Source of the DNA: VFJZ01 sp046598415
GTDB taxonomy: Bacteria > Actinomycetota > Thermoleophilia > Gaiellales > F1-60-MAGs149
DNA length: 64,000 nucleotides
Reading direction: 5' to 3'
Assembly (NCBI GenBank): GCA_046598415.1
Contig: JBKJIG010000034.1
Location: 1-64,000 of the forward strand
Part shown: in pieces, positions 1 to 8,537 of the stretch
Layout of the letters: each line of letters starts with the position of its first letter
Position numbering within the stretch: the stretch's first letter is position 1
Made by a program: the position numbers and the translations under genes
Notes under the pieces: model-generated
Databases searched by the model: none
What the model was told of the DNA's origin: nothing
Seen by the model: the letters and a program-made list of their open reading frames with translations, nothing else

Positions 1-2054
1 CGGTACGTGCGAATGTCGACACCCTCGCGCTCGGCGAGCGCCCGGGCCTCGGGATTCGGCCGCACGTTGAAGCCGACGACGATCGCCTTCGAGGCGGCGG
101 CGAGCATGATGTCGGACTCGCTGATCGCACCGATGCCGGTGTGGATGACGCGGACGGCGACCTCGTCGTGCTTGAGCTTCAGCAGCTCCTGCTGAGCCGC
201 CTCGACCGAGCCGTTCACGTCGGCCTTGATGATCAGGTTGAGCTCGCGGATCGCGCCTTCCTGCATGCGATCGAACAGGTCCTCGAGCGAGACGGACTTG
301 GCACGTCGCATGAAGCCCTCGGTGCGGAGCCGGGCGGCGCGCTTCTGCGCCAGCTGGCGGGCCGTGCGATCGGAGTCGACGACACGGCAGATCTCGCCAG
401 CCGGCGGTGGCTTGTCGAAGCCGAGGATCTCAACGGGCGTGGCGGGCCCGGCCTCCTTGAGGCGCTCGCCGTTCTCGTCGAGCATGGCGCGCACCTTGCC
501 CCAGGCGTCGCCCGCGACGACGGCGTCGCCGGCGTGCAGCGTGCCGCGCTGGACGAGCATGGTGGCGACGGGGCCGCGGCCCACGTCGAGCCGGGACTCG
601 ATGATCGGCCCCGATGCCTCGGCGTCGGGGTTGGCCTTCAGCTCGAGCACGTCGGACTGCAGGAGCAGCATCTCGAGCAGCGAGTCGAGACCCTCCTTCT
701 GCTTCGCCGAAACGTCGACGAACACCGTTTCGCCGCCCCACTCCTCGGGCTGCAGGCCGTGCACCACGAGCTCCTGGCGCACCTTCGCGGGGTTCGCGTC
801 GGGGCGGTCGATCTTGTTGACGGCGACGACGATCGGGACACCGGCGGCCTTGGCGTGATCCATGGCCTCGACGGTCTGTGGCATGACGCCGTCGTCGGCC
901 GCGACCACCAGGACCGCGACGTCGGTGACCTTCGCGCCACGGGCCCGGAGCGCCGTGAACGCCTCATGGCCCGGCGTGTCGAGGAACGTGACCTTGCGGT
1001 CGCCGATCTTCACCTGGTAGGCGCCGATGTGCTGCGTGATGCCGCCGGCCTCGCCGGTGGCGACCGAGGTCTCGCGGATCGCGTCGAGCAGCGTCGTCTT
1101 GCCGTGGTCGACGTGGCCCATGATCGTGACGATCGGGGCGCGCGTCTGGAGATCCTCGGCGGCGTCCTCCGGGATGTCCTCGACCTCTTCCTCGGCGCGC
1201 TTGATGGTGATCTCGCGCTCCAGCTCGCCACCGACCAGCTCGACGGCCTCATCGGTGAGCGACTGCGTAATGGTGACCATCTCGCCGGACGCGAACATCA
1301 TCTTGATGATCTCCGCCGCGGACACGCTGAGCTTGTCGGCGAGCTCCTTGACCGTGACGCCGGACGGGACCGTGACCGGCCCGGTCGGACGCGGCTGGGC
1401 GACCTTCGGTTCGCGCTCGCGGCCCGGATCGCGGCCGCGCTGCTGCTTCTCGCGCGGGCCGCGGGCGGCCTGCGAGTCGATGACGACGCGGCGGCGCTTG
1501 CCGGCCGGCACGCCGCGCTGCGGACGCGCGCGGCTGCCGGCACCACCGGCGGCGGGCGGACCGCCGGCGGGCGGACCAGCGCCGGCCCCGGGCCGGGGAG
1601 CGTCGGGACGGGCGGCGCGGGGGCCGAGGCCGTCGGGGCGCGGTGCGCCACGGCCGAGGCCGTCCTGGCGCGGTGCGCCGCGCGCGACCTCGGGTCGCGT
1701 GGTCGAGCGGTTCGCGTCGGGCCTGGCCGGGCGGGCGGCGTCGGGGCGCGCGGGACGCGCCGGGCGCTCGGCCGGGGGCCGCGGTGGAGGCGGCGGGGCC
1801 ATGGCCTGCGGATGCGCGGGCGGTGCCGGCGGCGGCGGCGGTGGCTTGCGGGTGGCGGTGCGGACGGGTGCCGTCGCCTGCGTGGTCTTGGCAGTCGCGC
1901 CGGTGGGGCGCGAACCGGCCAGCGCACGGGCGGCAGCGGCCTCGTCGACGAGATCGCCGCGCACGGCGACGCCCGCCTCGTGGAGACGCTGCGCGACCTC
2001 GTTCGGGTCGAGTCCGCGCTCGCGCGCGATATCGGTGATGCGGCGCTTGGCCAT
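1..2054 (-). CDS. infB: Translation initiation factor IF-2 (3' end beyond the left edge)
   Basis: IF-2 is the GTPase that places initiator fMet-tRNA on the 30S subunit and promotes subunit joining. Reading leftward from the ATG at 2054, the protein starts MAKRRITDIA, an IF2-N helical domain. A long proline/alanine/arginine-rich linker follows, then a second IF2-N-like segment (KELADKLSVSAAEIIKMM). The G domain shows G1 GHVDHGKTTLL, G3 DTPGHEAF and G4 NKID. Domain II and part of the IF2-specific C-terminal half are also present. About 684 codons are visible without a stop, so the gene continues past base 1. The ATG shares one base with the TGA of the upstream rnpM gene (TGATG), so translation is probably coupled. 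Identification is certain. Confidence 0.97.
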   Translation of the reverse strand, partial: MAKRRITDIARERGLDPNEVAQRLHEAGVAVRGDLVDEAAAARALAGSRPTGATAKTTQATAPVRTATRKPPPPPPAPPAHPQAMAPPPPPRPPAERPARPARPDAARPARPDANRSTTRPEVARGAPRQDGLGRGAPRPDGLGPRAARPDAPRPGAGAGPPAGGPPAAGGAGSRARPQRGVPAGKRRRVVIDSQAARGPREKQQRGRDPGREREPKVAQPRPTGPVTVPSGVTVKELADKLSVSAAEIIKMMFASGEMVTITQSLTDEAVELVGGELEREITIKRAEEEVEDIPEDAAEDLQTRAPIVTIMGHVDHGKTTLLDAIRETSVATGEAGGITQHIGAYQVKIGDRKVTFLDTPGHEAFTALRARGAKVTDVAVLVVAADDGVMPQTVEAMDHAKAAGVPIVVAVNKIDRPDANPAKVRQELVVHGLQPEEWGGETVFVDVSAKQKEGLDSLLEMLLLQSDVLELKANPDAEASGPIIESRLDVGRGPVATMLVQRGTLHAGDAVVAGDAWGKVRAMLDENGERLKEAGPATPVEILGFDKPPPAGEICRVVDSDRTARQLAQKRAARLRTEGFMRRAKSVSLEDLFDRMQEGAIRELNLIIKADVNGSVEAAQQELLKLKHDEVAVRVIHTGIGAISESDIMLAAASKAIVVGFNVRPNPEARALAEREGVDIRTY

Positions 2055-2320
2055 CAGCGGTGAATCCTACCAGTGGGGGTTTTGACGGCCTCCGGCAGCA
2101 GCGTGCCGGGAACCGTGACGGGGCGGCGCAGACGGCGCGCGAACACTCCACGGCGGAGTGCCCGCCGCGCGCAGTCCTCGGACGGGCAGAGGTACGCGCC
2201 ACGCCCGGGACCGCGACCGGCGACGAGCGTCCCGGCCGGGGCGGCGAAGCGCACCAGCTCGATCTGCGGACGCCGGGTTCCGCAGCCGATGCAGCTGCGG
2301 ACCGGGCCGGTCGGGCTCAG
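2054..2320 (-). CDS. rnpM: YlxR/RnpM family RNA-binding protein, apparent CTG start
   Basis: Small DUF448 (YlxR) protein of about 88 residues between nusA and infB, the classic location. In Firmicutes the family modulates RNase P and was renamed RnpM. Visible family marks are an N-terminal RSCIGCGTRRP stretch, then GRGAYLCP and a C-terminal ARRALRR basic patch. The conserved CIGC region lies upstream of the first GTG in frame (2254). No ATG, GTG or TTG precedes it before the reading frame enters nusA. A CTG at 2318-2320 overlaps the nusA TGA and would give a protein of normal length, so I placed the start there; this start is inferred. The stop overlaps the infB ATG by one base. Confidence 0.85.
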   Translation of the reverse strand: MSPTGPVRSCIGCGTRRPQIELVRFAAPAGTLVAGRGPGRGAYLCPSEDCARRALRRGVFARRLRRPVTVPGTLLPEAVKTPTGRIHR

Positions 2321-3618
2321 ACCGGATCTCCGTCCAGGGCGACCGTGTCGTCGGGACCGACGTAGCGCTCGGCGCGGCGCACGACGATGCCGTTGATCGA
2401 GATGCGCCCCTCCTTCAGCACGCCGCGCAGCGCTCGCGCGTCATATCCGTGCTGCTCGAGGTAGCCGGCCACCGTGACGCCGCCGACGAAGTCCTCGTCG
2501 GTCTCCATGGCGAACTCGGTCTCCGACTTGATGTCGACGCGCCAACCGGTGAGCTTGGCGGCGAGCCGGGCGTTCTGGCCGTCGCGGCCGATCGCGAGCG
2601 ACAGCTGGTCGTCGGGAACGATCACCGTCGACTGCTGGTTCTCGTCGTCGACGACGACCTCCTTGACCCGTGCCGGCGCGAGCGCCTTGGCGACGAACCG
2701 GGCGGGCTCGTCGTTGTACGGGATGATGTCGATCTTCTCGCCGCGCAGCTCGGACACGACCATCCGGACGCGCGAACCGCGCGGTCCGACGCAGGCGCCG
2801 ACCGGGTCGACGCCCTGGGCGCGCGACTCGACGGCGATCTTCGAGCGGTAGCCGGGCTCGCGGGCGACGGCGCGGATGACGACCAGGCCGTCGGCGATCT
2901 CGGGCACCTCGAGCTCGAACAGCTCGCGCAGCAGCTCCTCGGAGCGCCGCGACAGCACGATCTGCGGGCCCTTCGTGCCGCTCCGCACCTCGATGATCAC
3001 GGCCTTGATGCGGGCGCCGTGCTCGTAGCGCTCGCCGGGCACCTGCTCGGAGCCGGGGAGCAGCGCCTCGACCTTGCCGAGATCGACCAGGCAGTACCGG
3101 TTGTCGGACTGCTGGACGATGCCGGTGACGACGTCGCCGACCCGGTCCTGGTACTCGTCGAACATCATCTCCCGCTCGGCCTCGCGGATGCGCTGCAGGA
3201 TCACCTGCTTCGCGGTCTGCGCGGCGATGCGGCCGAAGTTGGAGGGCGTCACGTCGACGACGTCGATGTCAGCCTCGGCGAGGCGGTCCCAGTCGAGCAG
3301 CGGCTCGGGCTCCTCCACGACAAGCTCCTCGGAGCCGTAGTGCGGATGGGCCGGCGGCTCCTCGGGCGCGTCCTCCTCGGACGGCTCGGGCAGGTGCAGG
3401 AGACCCTTCTCGATCAGGATCTCATCGGGCACGCTGACCTGGAACACCTTCATCTCGCCAGACGCGCGGTCGATCTCGACGCGCACGTGGCGGGCGGCCT
3501 CGGGCGTCTTCTTGTAGGCCGCCTTGAGGGCGTCCTCCAGCGCGACGAGGAGCACCTCGGCGTCGATCGACTTCTGTCGCTCCAGCTCGTAGACGGCTTC
3601 GAGGATGTCTTTGCTCAT
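2317..3618 (-). CDS. nusA: Transcription termination/antitermination factor NusA with an S4-like tail
   Basis: NusA binds RNA polymerase and nascent RNA, and modulates pausing, hairpin-dependent termination and antitermination. The 433-residue protein has the N-terminal polymerase-binding domain (about 1-150) carrying an acidic, proline-containing insert near 78-108. It continues with an S1 domain (about 153-222) and two KH domains with GACVGPRGSR near 275-284 and LAIGRDGQNARLA near 341-353. After KH2 there is an extra segment (about 381-430, LKEGRISINGIVV) that reads like an S4 RNA-binding fold. Mycobacterial NusA is much shorter and ends after KH2. The ATG overlaps the rimP stop as ATGA. 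Confidence 0.95.
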   Translation of the reverse strand: MSKDILEAVYELERQKSIDAEVLLVALEDALKAAYKKTPEAARHVRVEIDRASGEMKVFQVSVPDEILIEKGLLHLPEPSEEDAPEEPPAHPHYGSEELVVEEPEPLLDWDRLAEADIDVVDVTPSNFGRIAAQTAKQVILQRIREAEREMMFDEYQDRVGDVVTGIVQQSDNRYCLVDLGKVEALLPGSEQVPGERYEHGARIKAVIIEVRSGTKGPQIVLSRRSEELLRELFELEVPEIADGLVVIRAVAREPGYRSKIAVESRAQGVDPVGACVGPRGSRVRMVVSELRGEKIDIIPYNDEPARFVAKALAPARVKEVVVDDENQQSTVIVPDDQLSLAIGRDGQNARLAAKLTGWRVDIKSETEFAMETDEDFVGGVTVAGYLEQHGYDARALRGVLKEGRISINGIVVRRAERYVGPDDTVALDGDPV

Positions 3619-4052
3619 GGCGTCACCGGATTCCAGACGATGTTCGACTTCGCGACTTCCTCCCGCGGCACCTCGAGCTCGACGCCGTCGTCGAGCGAGA
3701 GTCGCAGCGATGTGTCGTCGGCTGCCGTGAGGCGGCCGCGGAGGTTGCGACGCCCCTCTCGCGGCCTCACAAGGCGGACCTCTATCGTTTCGCCAAGCGC
3801 ACGCGTGAAGTGCGTGGTGCGGATCAGCGGTCGTTCGATACCGGGCGAGGAGACCTCGAGGCCACCGTGATCGCGGACGTCGGAGAGCACCTTCGCCACC
3901 TCGGCGCAGAGGTCGGCGCTGACGCCGTCGGGATGCTCGATCAGCACCCGGACGAGGTTCTCCCCCTTGACCACGTGGACGTCCCAGATCTCGACGTCGG
4001 GGCGGACGGCGGCGACGGCTCGGGTGATGGTCTGCAGGTCGGGAGAAGTCAT
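3615..4052 (-). CDS. rimP: Ribosome maturation factor RimP
   Basis: RimP assists late 30S subunit assembly. The 145-residue product from MTSPDLQTI has the two-domain RimP layout: an N-terminal alpha/beta domain with the characteristic VSSPGIERPL motif, and a C-terminal SH3-like barrel (IEVRLVRPREG to EEVAKSNIVW). It heads the rimP-nusA-rnpM-infB unit and its TGA overlaps the nusA ATG. I chose the ATG at 4052. An in-frame GTG at 4085 would add 11 residues encoded by a terminator-like hairpin and is less likely. No clear Shine-Dalgarno sequence precedes the ATG, because that space is taken by the hairpin's U-tract. Confidence 0.93.
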   Translation of the reverse strand: MTSPDLQTITRAVAAVRPDVEIWDVHVVKGENLVRVLIEHPDGVSADLCAEVAKVLSDVRDHGGLEVSSPGIERPLIRTTHFTRALGETIEVRLVRPREGRRNLRGRLTAADDTSLRLSLDDGVELEVPREEVAKSNIVWNPVTP

Positions 4053-4060
4053 AAGGTCAT

Positions 4061-4085
4061 AAAAAAAGCGGGCACCATCGCCCAC
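4061..4085 (-). terminator. Intrinsic terminator-like hairpin abutting the rimP start
   Basis: On the minus strand a GTGGGC arm (4080-4085) pairs with GCCCGC (4068-4073) around a six-base loop, with one G-U pair. Seven consecutive T residues (4061-4067) follow immediately. This is a textbook intrinsic terminator. It lies 56 bases beyond the dtd stop and its U-tract ends 8 bases before the rimP ATG. It may terminate the upstream moxR-to-dtd transcript. Any rimP promoter must then lie upstream and read through it, which makes an attenuator plausible. Confidence 0.7.
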
Positions 4086-4097
4086 TTTCGGGGTGCG

Positions 4098-4118
4098 ACC
4101 GGGCTTTCGACCCCCGGT
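4098..4118 (-). promoter_or_regulatory. Leader hairpin upstream of the rimP terminator-like element
   Basis: On the minus strand ACCGGG and CCCGGT form a perfect 6 bp stem around a 9-base loop, 12 bases before the terminator-like hairpin. A weak -10-like TACATT lies just upstream (plus-strand positions 4128-4133). Two successive hairpins followed by a U-tract resemble an attenuator leader. The regulatory role is inference only. Confidence 0.35.
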
Positions 4119-4140
4119 GCTGCAGGCAATGTACCACGAT

Positions 4141-4572
4141 TCACATGACGATCGTGACCGGCCCGCTGTTCACCAGCGACACCTCCATCGACTGCCCGAA
4201 GCGCCCCGTCGCGACCTCCAGACCGAGCTGCCGGAGGGCCACCGTGAAGGCCTCGTAGAGCGGCTCGGCCCGCTCCGGCGGCGCCGCCGCCATGAACGAC
4301 GGACGGTTGCCCTTGCGGGTGTCGGCGAGCAACGTGAACTGCGAGACGGCGAGCACCGCGCCGCCCGTGTCGAGCACCGAGCGGTTCATGTGCCCGGCCT
4401 CGTCCTCGAAGATCCGCAGCCGCGCGATCTTGCCGGCCAGGCCGGCGATCGCCGCCTCGTCGTCGTCGTGGCCGACGCCGAGCAGCACGAGCAGGCCGGG
4501 GCCGATCGCCCCGACCGTCTCCCCCGCTACCGTGACGCGGGCCTCCGAGACCCGCTGGACGACCGCTCGCAC
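4141..4572 (-). CDS. dtd: D-aminoacyl-tRNA deacylase
   Basis: Dtd hydrolyses D-aminoacyl-tRNAs (and Gly-tRNA-Ala), a chiral proofreading step in the cytoplasm. The 143-residue protein has normal family length. It starts MRAVVQRVSEARV, carries the catalytic SQFTLLADTRKGNRPSF segment near residues 76-92, and ends with the Gly-cisPro-type motif NSGPVTIVM. It lies 8 bases downstream of the TPR gene on the same strand and is probably the last gene of the moxR-DUF58-tgpA-TPR-dtd run. The terminator-like hairpin at 4061-4085 follows. Confidence 0.96.
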   Translation of the reverse strand: MRAVVQRVSEARVTVAGETVGAIGPGLLVLLGVGHDDDEAAIAGLAGKIARLRIFEDEAGHMNRSVLDTGGAVLAVSQFTLLADTRKGNRPSFMAAAPPERAEPLYEAFTVALRQLGLEVATGRFGQSMEVSLVNSGPVTIVM

Positions 4573-4580
4573 CGTCGTCG

Positions 4581-4946
4581 TCAGGCGGCCGGCAGCCGGT
4601 CGAGTGCACGGCGGTACTCGTCCGACCGGGGGTCGAGCCAGTGCGCCATCTTGTACGAGCCGCGGGCGAGCTCCAGGAAGCCGAGCCCCTGCTGCGCCCG
4701 GCCCAGCAGGTAGTAGCAGTACGCGTCGTTGGGCGCCAGGTCGAGCGCGACGGTCAGCTCGGCCTCGGCGTCCACCATCCGGGACGCCCGCAGGTAGGCG
4801 AGCCCGAGCGTCTCGCGGATGGAGCCCTTCTCGGGATCGAGGTCGCGCGCCTGCTCGAGCCGCTCGATCGCCGCACCGGTGTCACCGGCACGCAGCAGCT
4901 CCCGGCCGCGCACGAAGAGCTCGTAGACCGGAGCGTCATCGTCCAC
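4581..4946 (-). CDS. Small tetratricopeptide-repeat protein
   Basis: A 121-residue acidic protein made of about three TPR units. ELFVRGRELLRAGDTGAAIERLEQA is the first and fits the TPR helix-turn-helix spacing with the typical small residue at position 8. The next two lie near residues 41-74 and 75-108. There is no signal peptide or membrane segment, so it is probably a cytoplasmic protein-interaction adaptor. It lies 37 bases after the transglutaminase gene and 8 bases before dtd. The partner is unknown. TPR proteins often accompany MoxR-DUF58 operons, so it may serve that system. Confidence 0.85.
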   Translation of the reverse strand: MDDDAPVYELFVRGRELLRAGDTGAAIERLEQARDLDPEKGSIRETLGLAYLRASRMVDAEAELTVALDLAPNDAYCYYLLGRAQQGLGFLELARGSYKMAHWLDPRSDEYRRALDRLPAA

Positions 4947-4983
4947 TCCCTCAAGGTAACACCGCTGTGGACCCCAGCCAGGG

Positions 4984-7305
4984 TCAGGGCAGCAGGGAGC
5001 GCAGGCGCACGGCGCCGCGGGCCCGCTCGGTGCGTCCGAGCGACTTCCGGAGCCCCCGCTTCACCGTCCGCGCCTCGGTGCGCGCGCTGCGCGCGGCCGC
5101 GTCGGCTCTCGCGTCGTCGGGGCCGTACCGGGCCTGCGACTGCATGCGCGCCCACCCGGCCGCGTCCACCCCGAACTCGCGGCGCAGCATGCGGGCGAAC
5201 TCCTCCGGTGTCAGCGTCACCACCGCGTCGGGGATGCCCTGATCGCGCACGAACGCCTCCAGGTCGCGGCGGACGGCGGCGGCGATGGCGTGCGGCCCCT
5301 TGCGCAGGTACGGGATCACCGAGCGCACGCGCTTGGTCAGCACCAGCAGCACGACCATGCCGGCGGCGAGCAGCAGCAGCCACGAGACGAACCCGGGGTG
5401 CCAGTCACGGCCGACGACGGCGCCGACGCCGCTACTGCCGCCCTCGCGCGGGCCGCGACCGCCACCCAGCGGCGCGCCGGCGACGCGGCTCGGCGTGCCG
5501 GCCAGCCTCGCGAGCTGCGCGAGGCGCGCCGAGTCGAAGCCGGCCACGCCCGCGAGCGCCGACTGCGCGGCCTCGGAGAAGTCCTTCGACGTCGTCGAGT
5601 AGCTGAACGGCAGCTCGCGCGACGGGGTCGGCTCGAAGGCCATCCAGCCGTACTGCGGGAACCACACCTCGACCCACGCGTGCGCGTCGCGGTCGGTGAC
5701 GACGTACTCGCCGCGACTGGCGTTGCGCGTGCCCTGCGTGAAACCCTCGCCGATGCGCGACGGGATGCCCAGCATGCGCAGGATCACGGTCATCGTGCCG
5801 GCATACATCTGGCAGTAGCCGCGCTTGCCGTCGAGGAAGAACGACGGCAGCGGCCCGTCGGTGGCCTGCGAGTAGTCGGCCTTCTCGTCGTACCGGTAGT
5901 TCGACTGGAAGTACGACTCGATCGCCGCGACGGCCTCGTAGGGCGACCGGGCGTTCCTGGTCAGCTCGCGCGCCTTGTCGTACACCTCGCGCCACCGCAC
6001 CAGCTGCGGGTCGAAGAAGGACTGGCTGAGCAGATCGTCGACCGCCGCCTCGCGCCCCGGCGTGCCCCAGACCGGGAACTGGACGCTGCCGTCGAGCAGC
6101 GACAGCGCGGTCGACTGCAGCTCCTCCGGGTAGTCGGCGGGCGACTCGGTGAGGTCCTTGATCGACGGCTGCACCGGCAGGTACTCGGCCGTCCAGCTGG
6201 AGTCGACCGGTACGTTCCGCTCGGTCGAGAAGACGCCGTCCGACGTGCGACTGATAAGGCCGGCATCGCTGTCCACGCCCTTGATCGCGAGCGCCTCGGA
6301 CGGCGCGATCAGGCTGGTGGTGGCCAGGTTGACGTTCTGGAACGTGACCGACTTCTGCTTCAGCGACAGGCCCTGCGCGGTCGGCGACAGCGCGTCCTGC
6401 GGCACGACGACGTTCGGCGGCGCCGACGTCTCGACCACGTTCGGCTCGCCCACCCACGCGACGCCGTTGAAGTTCGACAGCACGACCGCGCGCCAGTACG
6501 ACGGGCTGTCGGCGGTCACGCGCAGCAGCGTCACGGGCCGCTTCGGGCGCTTCAGGCCCGCGTAGCTGTGGTTCCAGATGAAGCCGACGCTGGTGCCGGT
6601 CTTCTCCGGCTTGCCCCACTGCTTCCAGTCGAGCATCGCGCTCTTGGCGACACCGGGCAGCGTGGCCGCCAGCACGGCGACCAGGACGACCGTCGCCCCC
6701 GCCGCGAGCTGGATGGTCGGCCGGCGACGTTGCGAGAGCACGGCGAGGATGGCCAGCATCAGCGCCAGGAAGATGGCCGCGCGCAGGGTCGGCTGCGGCA
6801 GCACGAACACCGTCGAGACGACGAGGAACGGGATGAAGCCGACCACGATCGCCGGGTACGGCGATCGCCACACCAGCAGCGCGGCGGCCAGAGCGGCGAA
6901 GCAGGCGAAGACCGCGAGCACCACGATCGCGTGCAGCTGCACCGCCTTCACCGGGTCGTACGGCAGCAGCGTCCGCACCCACCGGTCGAGCCCGTCGTTC
7001 AGGTCGCCGCCGACGAGACGGAAGTAGCCCGTGTCGCCGAGCAGGTGCGGCCGGAACGGCCAGTGCCCCGTGGCGGCGCCGATGGCGACGATGATCGACG
7101 GCAGGATCAGGATCGCGAAGCGGCGCGGCGCCAGCCGTTGCGCGCCGAGCGACGCGAGCAGCGCCGGCACCAGCGCGAGCAGCGCCCACAGCCACAGGTC
7201 GGCCATCTCGGGATCCTCGATCTGCTGCAGATGCCAGATCGAGAAGGCGACCAGCGCCACGTACAGCGCGAGCGGCAGCGCCAGGCGCTCGAACAGCGCT
7301 CTCAT
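4984..7305 (-). CDS. tgpA: TgpA-like membrane transglutaminase (DUF3488-TGc-DUF4129)
   Basis: A 773-residue membrane protein. The N-terminal DUF3488 part (about 1-230) has six or seven hydrophobic helices starting with LPLALYVALVAF. A large extracytoplasmic region follows with the transglutaminase core: catalytic Cys in GYCQMYAGTM, His in DAHAWVEVWF and Asp/Pro in the following EPTP region. A late membrane helix (LLLLAAGMVVLLVL) precedes a cytoplasmic DUF4129-type tail with TPEEFARMLRREFGV. The ATG at 7305 overlaps the DUF58 stop (ATGA), which decides the start. The three genes moxR, DUF58 and tgpA form a widespread actinobacterial operon, probably acting on cell-envelope proteins. The substrate is not known. 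Confidence 0.92.
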   Translation of the reverse strand: MRALFERLALPLALYVALVAFSIWHLQQIEDPEMADLWLWALLALVPALLASLGAQRLAPRRFAILILPSIIVAIGAATGHWPFRPHLLGDTGYFRLVGGDLNDGLDRWVRTLLPYDPVKAVQLHAIVVLAVFACFAALAAALLVWRSPYPAIVVGFIPFLVVSTVFVLPQPTLRAAIFLALMLAILAVLSQRRRPTIQLAAGATVVLVAVLAATLPGVAKSAMLDWKQWGKPEKTGTSVGFIWNHSYAGLKRPKRPVTLLRVTADSPSYWRAVVLSNFNGVAWVGEPNVVETSAPPNVVVPQDALSPTAQGLSLKQKSVTFQNVNLATTSLIAPSEALAIKGVDSDAGLISRTSDGVFSTERNVPVDSSWTAEYLPVQPSIKDLTESPADYPEELQSTALSLLDGSVQFPVWGTPGREAAVDDLLSQSFFDPQLVRWREVYDKARELTRNARSPYEAVAAIESYFQSNYRYDEKADYSQATDGPLPSFFLDGKRGYCQMYAGTMTVILRMLGIPSRIGEGFTQGTRNASRGEYVVTDRDAHAWVEVWFPQYGWMAFEPTPSRELPFSYSTTSKDFSEAAQSALAGVAGFDSARLAQLARLAGTPSRVAGAPLGGGRGPREGGSSGVGAVVGRDWHPGFVSWLLLLAAGMVVLLVLTKRVRSVIPYLRKGPHAIAAAVRRDLEAFVRDQGIPDAVVTLTPEEFARMLRREFGVDAAGWARMQSQARYGPDDARADAAARSARTEARTVKRGLRKSLGRTERARGAVRLRSLLP

Positions 7306-8537
7306 GCCCGCACCGCCTGGGACGGCGGCGGCGTGGCGACGCGCACGCCGGCCTGCAGCACGCTCGCGAGGTCGTCGCCGCGGCGGACGCGGACGACGGC
7401 CACCCCGCGGCGCTGCAGCGCCAGCGCGATGCCCTCGGGTGCGCCGACCGCGGGCGCGCGATCGTTCCAGGTGCGCGCGTCGACCCACACCAGCGCCACC
7501 TCGCGGCGCCCGGCGACAAGCGACAGCCGCTGCTCGAGCTGCGGCGTCAGCTCGGGCGTGATGAGGAACAGCCGGGCGGCGTCGAGACCGGCGCGGCCGT
7601 CCTCGAGGGCAGCGACCAGCGAGCGCCGGCCGTCGGGCTGCACGCTGGCGAGCACCTCCAGCGCGACGCGCCAGTCGCCCTCCAACGAGGTCACCGTTGT
7701 GCGATCGAGCCGCGCACCGGACACCACGAGCGCCGACCGTCGCCCCTCGGATGCGAGACGCCTCAGGATCGAGCCGGAGGCGCGCACCATCATCTCGAAC
7801 GACGAGTCAGGCGCCTTGCCGACGACCAGGCCGGCGCGGGCGTCGAGCACGACCGCCGCCTCGTCGCGGGGCGCGTCCTCGAGCTCCTTCACCATCAGCT
7901 TCTGGCGGCGTGCGGTGGACGGCCAGTGCACGCGGCGCAGCGACTCGCCGCTCTGGTGGTCGCGCACCGAGTGCAGGTCGAACCCGGCGCCGCGGGCGAG
8001 CAGGTAGCGGCCCGACATGCCGTTCGGCCCGCCGCCGTCGGGGAACAGCCGGTCGAGCTCGAAGATGCGCGGGTAGACGACGATCGCGCCCTGCGCGGGC
8101 AGCTCGAGCTCGCTCCGCGCGAGGCCGAACGGGTCGTCGATCACGAGCCGCGCCTTGTCGAGGCGGTACCGGCCGCGCGGCAGCCCGCGCAGCGCGTAGC
8201 GGCCGGCCATGACCTCGCCGGCCTTGAACAGCGGCACCTGCGCCTCGCCGACGGCGGGCAGCGTGTCGAACAGCCGCGCGCCGACCGGCGGTAGGCCACC
8301 GTCGCGCTGCACCTCGACCCGCACCGACAGCTCGCCGCCCTCGACGTGCTCGCCCGGCCCGCCGCGGCGGATCAGCCGGAACGGCCCGCGGACGAGCCGC
8401 ACGTAAACCACCGCCGCCAACACGGCCAGCGCCAGCCCGACGGCCGGCGCGTACGCCTCGCGCGTCCCGAGCACCCAGGCCGCGACGTACATCCCCGCGG
8501 CCAGGAGGAGCGCGAGCCGGCCGCGCGCCGTCAGCAT
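7302..8537 (-). CDS. DUF58 domain-containing membrane-anchored protein
   Basis: A 411-residue protein with two N-terminal membrane helices (residues about 7-24 and 30-48), a beta-rich linker, and the DUF58 domain around residues 190-280. The domain is marked by SGESLRRVHWPSTARRQKLM and followed by a von Willebrand A-like stretch (DEAAVVLDARAGL). DUF58 proteins partner with MoxR AAA+ ATPases and are thought to act as metal-ion or folding-related VWA-like adaptors. Its ATG overlaps the moxR TGA (TGATG) and its TGA overlaps the tgpA ATG, so all three are probably translated together. Confidence 0.9.
   Translation of the reverse strand: MLTARGRLALLLAAGMYVAAWVLGTREAYAPAVGLALAVLAAVVYVRLVRGPFRLIRRGGPGEHVEGGELSVRVEVQRDGGLPPVGARLFDTLPAVGEAQVPLFKAGEVMAGRYALRGLPRGRYRLDKARLVIDDPFGLARSELELPAQGAIVVYPRIFELDRLFPDGGGPNGMSGRYLLARGAGFDLHSVRDHQSGESLRRVHWPSTARRQKLMVKELEDAPRDEAAVVLDARAGLVVGKAPDSSFEMMVRASGSILRRLASEGRRSALVVSGARLDRTTVTSLEGDWRVALEVLASVQPDGRRSLVAALEDGRAGLDAARLFLITPELTPQLEQRLSLVAGRREVALVWVDARTWNDRAPAVGAPEGIALALQRRGVAVVRVRRGDDLASVLQAGVRVATPPPSQAVRA

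Noticed and set aside
2158..3870. Plus-strand frame opposite nusA
   Set aside because: Mirrors nusA codon use, no domain, no start context.
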